A stretch of DNA of 64,000 nucleotides from Ixodes scapularis (lineage: Eukaryota > Arthropoda > Arachnida > Ixodida > Ixodidae), in assembly GCF_016920785.2 (NCBI RefSeq), contig NW_024609837.1, positions 44,642,745 to 44,706,744 of the forward strand. The letters are read 5' to 3'. How positions within the stretch are numbered: the first letter of the stretch is position 1; each line of letters begins with the position of its first letter. Positions 19,436 to 31,400 of this stretch are shown piece after piece. Made by a program: the position numbers and the translations under genes. Under the pieces are notes generated by a model. It was given only the letters and a program-made list of their open reading frames with translations. It ran no database searches and was not told the DNA's origin.

Positions 19436-22400
19436 GTGAGTAGAAACTTAAAGTACAGTCTTCGCCAGTGATAAAAGAACCACTGGTCAATGTAGATTTC
19501 ATGGCGATATTAAGGACGTTTCGACCAGGGTCCCTAAACTCGCCTATAATACAAAGTTGGAGCCGAAATTTCGCGGAGCGCGCCTATTGGACGTCGGCGT
19601 AAAAAGTGCAAAGTCATCGTCATGATAGACCAATCGGTGCGCTCCGTCAAATTCGGCCCCAACTTTGTGTTTGACGAGTTTAGAGGCCCAAGGGTACTTT
19701 GTGCTTAAAAGAGAGATTACAATAAAGCCATCTTTATGGCTTTATTATAATCTCTCTCTTAATCTTTATTGAATCCAGTACAGATACCTCAAGCTGACCC
19801 GTCTAATTGGTCTTTTATACTAATAGAAACTGTGCAGAGTGCCCCCCCTGCCCCCCCCCCCCTTCCCCCCAAACCACAAAAAACAAACAACGAGAGTGAC
19901 GTTTTATTGCAAAAATGAAACGTCACGTCGCCGAACGCTCCTTCTCCACCCAAATGTTGCATGTAGCGCTAGTAATACTATGGTTCCTGGAGTGCGTCTC
20001 CGACTGGTCTGTTTAGCGTCCTATCCCGCCCATGAAGAGCATTGGCGTTGCGTAATTTCTTCTTGCACTAAAAAAAAAAAAGAACGTACTTTTTTTTTTG
20101 TACAATGCGAGTTTTGTGCATTTGATTATCACTTCGCAGACAATCAGATATCGGCATTTCCCAATAGGAATGCCCAAGTGGCAATCACGAGGGGATATGG
20201 GTTAATTAACATAATAGGCCACGCCCAGGATTTCTTTAAGTAGTCTATGACCGTAAATTGATCGTGTTTCCTTTCTTCTTTTTTTTTTTTTTTTTTTGAA
20301 TAGGGAAATAGAGCAAGTTACGTAAACGTTTGGCGATTAAGAGTAAGAATAAGCAAGGCAAGTAACGTAACAAAACAAAGGAAAAAAAATCACGGAAGGT
20401 TATAAACGCTCCGCGGAGCCATTACAGCATTTGCAGAAGTCGAAAGAGGTGATTTTTGAGGGTCGATTGTGAAAATATTTATGCATGCTTGCGGTTTGAA
20501 AAATGAACCTTTCTGCTTTAATATTCGTTAAGGTTTTAAGACGTTTGTATATGTGAAAAGAACCCAATGTAGGTTACAGGACTGGCTCAATGAGTGTTCA
20601 GTGTAAAAAAAGAGGCGCGTAATTTTGTTTTTCGATTGCAATACACGTTGTTATTAAGAAAACTCCCTATTTTCTCTCTTGAAAACGAGTTATAACATGC
20701 AGCATAGTTTGAGTGCGAGAGCTTTAACGTGCTTGATGTTTATCGTAAGGCTGATGTGCGCAACATTTGAGGCATGTTTCTTTTTTGTTTTTGTTCTTTT
20801 GCCTGCAATAATTTTTTTTTTGCTTGATTATTTAGTGAAGTGGACTTTCCCAGCTAAATTTGGGGCTCAGCCTGAATTGGTGCGTAATTATACAACAATT
20901 CAATTAACTGCTGAATTTGGGGAGCAAATTCATCAGTGTTACGCGAATCCTGGATAGTATTAAAGACCATGCATCCTAAACACTTTGTGTGAAAAAAACT
21001 GGCAGCGACTTTTGGCTTCAGGGTCACCTAATTCACGAAACACAATATAAGGAATTGGTGTCTTGCTTGTATATTTTCCCGTTAGTCGGGAAACGGGATG
21101 GTAGTACGGATCACGCGACGTCGATTTTCACACACGCTAAATTTAGCGGGGAAACTGGATTCGTGTATAGGTCACAAGAAGTTAATTTTGTCGCTAAATT
21201 TAGCGGGTAACCAAATTGGTCCATAGGTCGCGCGACGTAGATTTCCCGCTGAATGTAGCGGGGAAACCGAACTAAGGTTTTAGCCAAAAAGCGTGAATTT
21301 TTCCCGCTAAATTTGGAAAGGAAAATGAGTCGATGAATAGGTCACGTGCCGTCACTTTCACCAGGGTGTATAGATCACGTGAAATGAGGTAGTAAATTAG
21401 TATCACGTGACACCACTTTCCCGCCAAATTTAACGAGGAAACTTAACTGGTGTGTAGGGCACGGGACGTCACTTTTTCCGATATATTTTATGGGAAAACC
21501 GAATTGGTCTGTACGTCTCGTGACGCGAGGTCGCGTGGCATCACTTTTCCCGCTAACACTATTTTGAAATCGGGAGGGGGGGGGAGGGGGAGCGCTAAAA
21601 GGCATTTCTGCATGTCTCTTTGGTATATATTCCAAAGCCGTTCGAAATGCGTAGCTATTCTACGTAGTGTTACGTAATCTGCGACAATCATTGTGCCACC
21701 TGACATCGCGGTGCCACGGGGCCATCAGGAAAACACGTGGTCACGTGACCTTATGACACGTGAGAGAACCACAGTAACACGTGACAAGTGATGTGACATC
21801 AGGTCACGTTACGGGAACATCTCACACCATCGAGGCTACATGGGAGCAGCCTAAACGAAAGCGCTAAGTACCGACCATATAAATGCAACGTACGTTTAAA
21901 TATCTCCGGTTTCCTGTATTTTACGACTAATAAACGGGGTTCTTTTTCGGTTCTTTTTTTTCTCGGTGCGAAGTGTGCGGTGTTCGGGGTCCGAGCGCAA
22001 AGGCCCAAGCCGGGTCCCAGGGTCCGAGCGCCCAGATCGTTGGAGGCGAAAACGCCCAGCCCCTCGAGTTTCCCTGGCAGATCTCTCTGCAGCAGATCCT
22101 GAGACGTGGAGGGGACTGGCAACATGTCTGCGGGGGCGCCATCATCAACGAGCAGTACATCGCCACTGCAGCGCACTGCGTCGAAGAGTGGGTCACACTA
22201 CAGCCGCATTCACAACTACAGAAAAATATATGAGGAGGAGGACAGACCGTTACGCCCCAAGCGGTTGTTCAGATCATCTTCAGTATCAAGTTTGATAACT
22301 CGATCACCTTGTCTTTTTCGAACAAACATTCTGCTTCGTCTGCTTCTTTTGCAAGGGTTGTGATGACGTCAGAAAGACGCCGGGCTCTGATTGGCTCTGA

Positions 22401-25400
22401 TTGAAGGATAGTGAGTAGTCTTCAACGGAAGCTGCCTTGAGGTCTACCCACTATCCTTCAGTCATAGCCAACCAGAGCTCGACGTTCAGACGTCACCATA
22501 ACCTCTGCAAAAGAAGCAGACGAACTTGCGCTCCACATTCCCGGAAGTCACGTTGAAAAAATTGTCTGTGGAAATGAATCGAGCAGGTTCGAAACAGGTT
22601 CCCTTCGTACGTATACGCAAGCTTCGAGATTGTCCGCAGACAGTTTCTTGTATGACCAATGGACAGGGCCCGTCGTAGAGGGAAGAAATGCGCCTCGGAG
22701 AGCGCCTGCAAGACTGTTTTTCGCAAATTACAGAAGCACGACTGAGGCTTCTTAGGTTAAACGGAAGCAAAAGAGCGCGTTGTTTTTACCATAGTGCGGT
22801 CCCGCGTAAGTGCCTTTTTCATTCCGGCGTGCCACGTTCGCCATGTTGATGGACAGCGTTCGCCGTTTGCCACACGCAGACGCTTAGTTATTGACGTCGC
22901 GTTTGGCACTGACGAACGCTCGAGCGGGGTGAGCGGCTCGGCCTATGCAACAGAAATCGGTAGGTGTACAGTCGGAAACTTATTTGGGTTTACTTCTATG
23001 TTTACTTCGAAGTTTACTTCGATGTGTTTACTTTCCAAAAGTCGAACCCAAGCGGCTTCCACTGGCAGCCGACGGGTCGACCTCTCGATCGCTGGCTCAT
23101 CATACGCAAGAACAAAGAGGGGTATGCATAAAAACTTTAGTAGCAAATGTTGCTTCTTTGTGTCTCGGACAACTCCGGCAGACACGTTCGATCTTGGAGC
23201 TAAAAAGACAAAAAACGAAACTTGACCAAGCTGGAAGACAACTGCGTCCGCGGGAAAGACATACGGCGAAAGTTTGTCAAGATTCGTCAACATGGTGTCT
23301 GGAGAGATTGTGAGTCGGAAGTACGTCACGTAAAACTCATCGCACCGGAGTCAATCGCATTGCGGTGTCAGGTGACTAAAGTAAAAAAGGATTAAAGACC
23401 TAACCAGTAATCAAAAATTATGATAATAATAGACCAGGCAAATTGCAATGACCTGGAGCAGATATTCTAAAAAATCGGCGTTCTTCGGTTTGAACTAATT
23501 TTGTAATTTTTGACACCAACTATTTAGTGACCATTGACGTTTTTTGGTGTCAACATATTTTGAGTTTTTGACGCCGACGGATGTTTATCGGTGTTTTTGG
23601 GTTGAAATCGCAATGTCTATGGTCTACCTGTCGCATGTTAACGGCAGTTGTTCCCATAATAAAGTCGTTTACGTTGCGTTTTTTTCCTTTCTTTTTTACT
23701 TTAGCGATCCATCACCGTCCACCTACAGGGTCAAGGTTGGAGAATACAATCTCTACAAACAAGATCCTCATGAAAGAAGACTGGAGCTTTCGGATGTAAG
23801 AGAAAACCATATTACGTTGCCCGAAACTGGCCTTCCACTGGTGTGTTTAGCGCCCTATTCCGCCCACGCATCAAAAGTGGTGCCCCCAACGCGGCATTAA
23901 ATAACGTCACAATGGCCGCAGTGCTATGCTGTCGGATCACGCATCTTGGCCTTTGGGGAAGTTTCGATGAATAGCACGAGCGAACGCGAGATGTCGCCGT
24001 CGTCGCGGCGTCCCACCTCTTGGCCACTGAAGCTTCCGCGGGCTGTCAGGCTGGAGGAGAGCGACCTGCAGCGGAGCAGGCGTCTGCCACATCCAGCCCC
24101 GCTGCTGTGACTCCGCCAGGACCGCTGCGGGCGACAGCGCAACACCTCTATGGCGTCATCAGACGGAAATCGAGGGTCCAGTTTTTAGGAAGCGGGGAAA
24201 CACGTCAGTCGAAGACGCGTTCCAGACACCATAGTCGTTCTTAGAGCTAAAGCTGAAGAAGTGGTCGGTTCAGTTTCTGATTTATAGTTGCATGCTTTAA
24301 TGGCGATCAGGTTCTTAACCGGCTCATCGGTTGCGTAAAAAGTAAAAGCTTCGCGTCGAAAAAAATAGAGTCGCTTAGAAATAATTAAGGTGCTCACATT
24401 TTCATATCAAAAGAGAACCCTTAGTGTATTCGACGGCAAGGCACTTTAGCATTCAATATGACTGTCATTCAGAGCTGTGTTCGTGCATTGGCAGTTCCAT
24501 TTCATTCCAAATCCATTCCGGGTAATTAGAGTTTCCGGCAATTCCATTTATTTCAGCTACTCGGAATGAAGCCACTGCGCTTATTCCCACTCCCCTGGCT
24601 CTACTTCACCACCATTCCATTCCTCTGATTTTAAAAGGTGAAACCAAAATGGCCACAGAGAGCCACATTGTGTTACTAAAAAAAGCAGCATAAAGGTGCT
24701 AACGTTATCAAACGCGGATACGACCGCCAAGAGTAGGGAAAAGCATCCTCACATCACTCATTGTGCTAAGCCGAAGGGTGGTCGCACAAAGCGCTTCGTG
24801 GCAACCTCTTGTCACTGCAGACATCGATCGCGAGGGCAAGTGTAAAAGGAATGCGAGTCCCAAGAGGCGCCAAACATTAAAATCACCCATGTTCTTTGCA
24901 CACGGACTGTGTATACCCTCCACATATACATGGGTAACGTGTTGTTCGCTTGATAAGGCCTTAAAATGTCTAGTTCGTGCGTGCGTGCGAAAAAGAATGT
25001 ATCTTCTCTGCTTCGATTAGTTCGCACCAGCACCGCTAGTGCGCTGTTAGAAGCCGACGCTGCGTATAAATGCCCCAAATTTCCATGCTCTGCGGCAGGA
25101 ACAGAAAAACACTGACAAAGGAAAATCGGTATGAGGCGCCACACCTAGGGACTGTACCACCATATTATGGAACCTGCCTTAAAACGTAAACGTTTACGTG
25201 TATTGTACATTTAAATCATTTTCTTTTATTTGTTTTCTACGAAAATATTAGAAGATTGACTGGGTTAAAAGCAGGAAGTGGAACCGGTCATTATTCCGGT
25301 TTGGTTCCGGTTCGGCTTCGGGTTGCTTTGCATTTTGTCTCGGAACAGCTCTTGTTCAGGGACGCTTTTGAAATAATGGTTCAGTTATAGATTCCACCAA

Positions 25401-28400
25401 GCGCGAAGCAGTACAAAGCGGTTCTTGATAGAAAAGTTCGAAGCTCTCAGTCGTTAAGAAAAGAAATGAGTTTAAGACGGTACCACCTTCGTTAAAATAA
25501 ATTAGGTCATCAGAAACCGTGCTGCGAAAATGAGGACAGCAAAACAAATATATGCTTAATTTCGTTTTGTGATCTTGAGTTGTTTTTTTTTAACAAAAAC
25601 ACCGTTCTATGAAAATCACGAGGTTATACAGGAGCTTGGAAGCACTGCCAAAGTACAGCACTCACATATGCGTGGAATCAATCAGGGGCGTGATGGGCTC
25701 ACGTGAATCTCTCGATTCACGTGAGCCCATCACGCCCCTATGTCTCGAGTCTTTCTCGTCTTTTACGCTACTACATTCCTTCCTCTTCAGGTGAATGTGA
25801 AGACACCAGGTGCTTTGCGTAGTCTGGTCCGATACCGACGAACCGCAGTGGACTCGGACGCATCAGCTTATTGTTCCAGAGCCATGACCGATGCATTTGC
25901 TTCTACTTGTGGCGGATCAACTGCCCAAACGTTGTGAACGACAATTGGGTGATACGACTCATTTGAAGCCTTTGATGCTTCCAAGTTGTGTTCTCTGAGT
26001 CGATGGTTGACGCATCTCCCAGTGCGTCCAATGTACTGACTGCCACAGCTTAGTGAAATCCTTTACCTTTTTACCGTTGTGCCATTCTATGTTGTTGCTA
26101 AATGAAAGATGTCCTGTTCCCGTCCTCGTCCTCGCTGTTTTATACTTTCAAGTTTTGTACCTGGTGATTACTTGCATCGTTCCTTTCCTTGTTTATCGGG
26201 ATTTGCCTGAGTGGCCTTTCCTAAACATCTTAGTAATGTGCCCCTTGGTTCCGCAAGCTCTGCAATCTCCAGACTTGAACCGGCTCTTGTCTTTCACGGG
26301 GTTTGCATTCCCGCAACGAAAACATTGTCTAGCAGACCTCTGTAGATCTCTCACCTGGCTGACTGCGATGGGTGATTCGGCGGCGCTTCTCAATTGACGG
26401 GACTCTTCTTCTGCTCAAAGAAAGTTTTCCGACAATCTGAGTACACTGTCGATCGATAGCACTTTCTCTTGGACGAGACGTGCTCTCAAGCGTTGATCTC
26501 GAAGTCCAATTATAAAAGCAACGAGCAACGAACATGCGCAAGCATTGACTTCGTTCTCATTCTCGCAGTTGTAAATGACTGTTCGTAGTCGTGCAAAGAA
26601 TTCAGTTGGTTTATCACGTTCATCCTGGCGTGTTGAAAACAATTTCGCTCGTTCAAATTCCTTGAAATGCTTCGGCGAAAAATGAGTGTCCAGTGTTTTT
26701 GTCAATTCCGTATACGGAACTTCACTGACCTGCCTCGGTTCAACCAGAGAGTGCAGCAGCCTGAACGTCTCGGACCCCAGAGATGCAATCAGAAAGTTCC
26801 TTTTTCTTGCATCATCTTTCGTTCCGGCGATGTCCAGAGATGCTTGAAACCTTATACAGTAAAAGTTCCAGTCCCCTTTTTTCGTGTCGAATGGTCCTGC
26901 ATTGTCCCATGAGCCGGAAGACGTTCGATGTTCCTCGCTGCAACGTCTCGCCCAATGCATTCATCATCTTGAGCCGTTCTGCAGGTATTCTCCAGGAACC
27001 CTCGTCACCAATTTGCAGCGGAGTAGACACGGACCCGTAGGCAGGATAAACGCACTTTACTTTGAACCCCAGAACTGCACTGCGAAGACCGTTCTTCATA
27101 CACGTCAGGATCCGAATCTCTCGATTCACGTGAGCCCAGCGCGCTCCTATGTCCCGAGCTTTTCTCGTCTTCTATGCTTCTACACAATCTAAGTCGTCAG
27201 CTGTTCAGATAGGAGTTTCATCTGCCAGAGTATGGCGGCGCTGTACCCACTGTACATGCCCATCCAGAGCTCACGGCCAACTCGGAGCCTTTTATACTGG
27301 GAGAGTTCGGCGGGTGGGAGGGGCTTACGGCCCGCTAGGTCTAGCGGACTCAGCGGGCGCTGCTTCCGCCATGATGTGCCTCCCGGCGAGTGGGTCCCCA
27401 TTGACATGCGATGTATACGCGTGTAGGTTTTGCCGTTTGCGCTTTTGTTGGCGTAAGGAGAAAGTCGTAAAATCAAGCATTTTGGGACGTTAATCATACG
27501 TTAATCATAAACTTACCTCGCACAATCGAGAACTCGGCTTCCAGTCAGCCCTTCTTGGTTTCCCCGGTCTTGTACCTTGCGCGGTTTTCTTTTCCTTGCG
27601 GGAACCGGTACATCCTGAACCCATTTTTCGCGTTGTTCGAGCACCCAACGGCACTGCAGCCCCCCATTTCTTTTTCATCTAACGTCTGGCAGAGCGCAGC
27701 GCAGAACGATCATTTTCATCGTCGTCTCCCGCTCCATGTACTCTAGCGAGCCGACTGCCGGCTCGAGTCAGTAGGGCAAACGGGTTTTATCAGCCGCCAC
27801 CAGCCTTACACCAACAAGGGTGAAGCTTGCAATTTAGGGTTATAATTATAATGCAATTAAATGCAAAGGTGCAATCAAGCTAGACGGCAAGGCACATCAT
27901 GGCGGATGCGCACAGTTGCCAGACTGTTTGATCAGTGCTGCCAGACTGGCGGCTGGATCAAAGAACCGCCGAACTCTCCCAGTATAAAAGGCTCTGGGCC
28001 AACTATACCCACACCACAGGCCCGAAATGTGATATCTTGCGTTGTACACACGAGGGCGCCACCGCGGTGGTAAATAAACAGACGACGAAGACGATGCCTG
28101 ACTGGGCCAGTCAGTGCGGTCTACGTCCTTGATTTGGAATGTTGTCCCTGACCTTGACTCCGGCAGCGTACCTAGCGTGGATTATCACAACTGGCGACGA
28201 GCTATAAAAAACGGTCGCGCACGTCTTACCTGTTCGTCCTGCATCAACTTCAGCAGCCATGCCTGTCATCGGGAAGGTCGAACCGTTCGAGTCGGCTACG
28301 ACGGATTGGACCGAGTATCGCGAACGGGTAGAATTGTACTTCGCCGTGATCGACATCGCTGCAACGAAGAGGACTGCCGTGTTTCTGACGTGCTGCGGGT

Positions 28401-31400
28401 CAGAAACTTATTCGCTGCTGCGGAGCCTGCTCGCCCCTACGAAGCCTGCCGATGCAACATTGGCTGCGATTTTCGAAGCTTTGAACAAGCACTACTCGCC
28501 GAGGGTATCGGAGGTGGTGGCCAGCTTCAAGTTTTTTTCTCGGTATCGGCGGGACGAAGAGCCTGTAAACGATTTCATCGCATCGCTGAAGAAGCTTGCC
28601 GAAGACTGCAAGTTCGCATCGTTTCGGGAGCGCATGCTACGGGACCAAATCGTGAGCGGAATCAACGACGTCGCAATCCAGACTCGCCTGCTGGAAATGG
28701 CCGAGTTGGACTTTGAGACCGCGAGGAACACCGTAATCGCCATGGAAGCTGCCAAGAAAGATTTCCGAGCATTACGTTCTCAGCTGGCTCAAACGACACC
28801 TGTGCAGGCCGGGGAGTCTGCGAATGTTGTCAAGACTAAGCCCACCAAACAGCAGGCAAGTGGTTCTTGCTTCCGCTGTGGGGGTAATCATCTAGCACAC
28901 CAATGTCGTCACGTAGGCAGCGTCTGTTTCAAGTGTGAGCAGAGAGGGCATTTGGCCCGGGTATGCCGATCCAATACATGTCAAACGGAAAAGGCCAGAC
29001 CCAGGAGTGGATCGAGACCTGTCCACAACGTGGATGACAAGCTGGCAGCGCCGGAATCCAAATCAGGAACGCAGAAGCCTTACGACCTTTGGGGTTGCCG
29101 TCAACGGAGTGACGTTGAACATGGGGTTGGATACCGGTGCCAACGTGTCAACCATTAGCGAAAGGAAGTTTACGCAACTGTTTCCTTCGGCGACGCTGGA
29201 GCCATCGGACGTCCAGTTAAGAAGTTTTTTTGGCGACATGAAGCCTGTGGCGGGCAAGTTTGAGGCAACTGAAGCTGGGCGAGAACGAGCGCGTTCTGCC
29301 CTTGTTCGTCGTAAAGGGCCCGTGTCCTACGCTTTTCGGAAGAAGCTGGATGAAGGAATTCAAGCTAGGAATCGTCAAGCCAGAAGTCGTCAACGCTGTG
29401 ACGTCTGTGGAGGAAGCGGTGAGTCAGTTCCATGAAGTATTTTCAGAAGGACTGGGTCCTTTGATGGCGTGGCCGCCCAGATTACCGTGCAGGTGGGTGC
29501 TAAACCAAGATTTTTCAAGCCGCAAGTCGTCCCGTTCGCGTTACGAGACAGAGTTACTGAGGAGTTACAGAGGATGGAGCGCGGGGGCGTCATTCGACCA
29601 GCGAAGACGTCCGAGTGGGCGGCGCCCATCGTTCCCGTAGTGAAGCGGGATGGCCGTGTTCGCTTGTGTGGCGACATCAAGATAACAGTCAACCCTGTGA
29701 CGGTGCTCGAGTCGTACCCGATCCCTCGCATCGAGGAGCTGTTCGCAAGGCTCACGGGGGGAGTCAAGTTTACGAAGCTCGATCTGAAAGATGCATACCA
29801 GCAGGTCAAGTTGCACGAAGACTCGCAAAAGTTTGTTACCATTAACACCCCGAAGGGTTTGTATCAATTTACCAGACTTCCGTTTGGGGTCTCGTCAGCT
29901 CCAGCTTTGTTTCAACGCGCGATGGAGAACCTCCTACACGACCTTGATCATGTCACAGTATACTTTGACGATATACTCGTGACCGGCACCAACGACAGCA
30001 ACCATTGGGCAAATGTGTGCCAGGTCCTGGAGCGACTGAAGAAAGCTGGACTGCGGCTAAAGCTGTCCAAATGCGAGTTCATGGCGGACAAGGTGGAGTA
30101 TCTGGGGCACATCATCAGCTCCGCAGGTCTTCAGCCAAATCCAACCAAGACAGAAGCCGTGCTGGAGGCACCAGTGCCTCGGAATGTGAAGGATCTGCAA
30201 AACTACTTGGGCTTGATCAACTTTTATAGAAGGTTCATGCCAAATTCGTCAGATGTGTTGTATCCTTTGAACTACTTGCTGGGGGAAGGAGCCCGCTGGC
30301 GTTGGACATCTGAAGAAGAGCAAGCATTCCAGAGAAGTAAAAAGCTGCTGGCCTCCGCTGGAGTGTTAGCACATTTCGACCCTGCAAGGCCGACGGTGCT
30401 GATCACGGATGCCTCACCGTGTGGACTCGGAGCCGTCTTGGCACAGCGAGAAGCGTCGGGGGAGGAGCGTCCCATTGCTTTTGCATCTCGAAGCCTTGCA
30501 GCTGCGGAAAAAAACTACAGCCAGCTGGACAAAGAAGCGTTGAGCCTCGTATTCGGAGTAACGAAATTTAGGCAGTACCTGTGGGGCCGACCATTTGAAG
30601 CAATCACAGATCACAAGCCGCTACTGGGCCTGCTCGCGTCGGACAAGCCTGTTCCAGAGTCGTGCTCTCCAAGGGTGCTGCGATGGGCCGTGCTGTTGTC
30701 TGGGTACCGCTATAAACTGAGCTACCGGCCTGGTAGCCATATCGGACATGCGGACGGACTGAGTCGTCTGCCACTGCCAACAACAGATTTTCCCGTGGAC
30801 TGCCCTGCTGAAGTCTTCATGCTGGCAGGGTTGTACCCACGTGTGCTGTCGTCAGCAGCTGTCGCTGAGGCCACCGCCCAGGACCCAGTGGTTTCACGAG
30901 TGAGAGAGGCCTTGTGGACTGGCCGCCGGTCGGATTTGGGACCAGAGGAAAAACCGTACGAGACGCGGTTCACAGAGATGAGTGTACAAGGCAACTGTGT
31001 GCTCTGGGGCAACCGCGTGTTGGTTCCTGCATCTCTCTAACGCGACGTCCTGAGGCTTCTTCACGAAAGCCATCCAGGGATATCCAAGATGAAGGCTACA
31101 GCGCGGAGCCACGTGTGGTGGCCTAAAATAGACGATGATATTGTTGCGGCTGTGCAAGAATGTCCCACCTGTCAGGAGCAGCAGCGAGCATCACGGCCAA
31201 TACCCGTCGTGCCATGGCCGTTCCCAGACAAACCCTGGTCGAGACTTCATGTCGACTACGCAGGGCCTTACCGCAACACTTATTTTTTTATTGCAGTTGA
31301 TGCCTTTTCCAAGTGGATTGAGGTGTTTCCGGTTTCAACTCCATCTGCGGAGGCCACCGCCACGTGTCTGCGAGCCATGTATGCAAACCAGGGTTTGCCG

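Larger units (their letters stand above)
12262..20250 (+). repeat. Segmental duplication block B (leads into the complete protease gene)
   Basis: Block B matches A (285-6360) and, more closely, C (59143-64000). The B/C match includes the promoter, exon 1, the start of intron 1 and a truncated MITE at 19980. It has gained a 3269-bp TIR element (15131-18399) that neither A nor C has. Apart from exon 1 I see no host coding sequence in it. G- and C-runs at 13355, 13540 and 14560 are simple sequence. Confidence 0.9.

Noticed and set aside
22191..22200. Exon 2 donor at GTCACA instead of GTGGGT
   Set aside because: It would leave phase 0 and break the frame with exon 3, which needs two preceding bases.
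21973..22233. The open frame past 22187 as protease sequence
   Set aside because: After the donor the residues no longer fit any S1 protease, while exon 3 continues the fold exactly.
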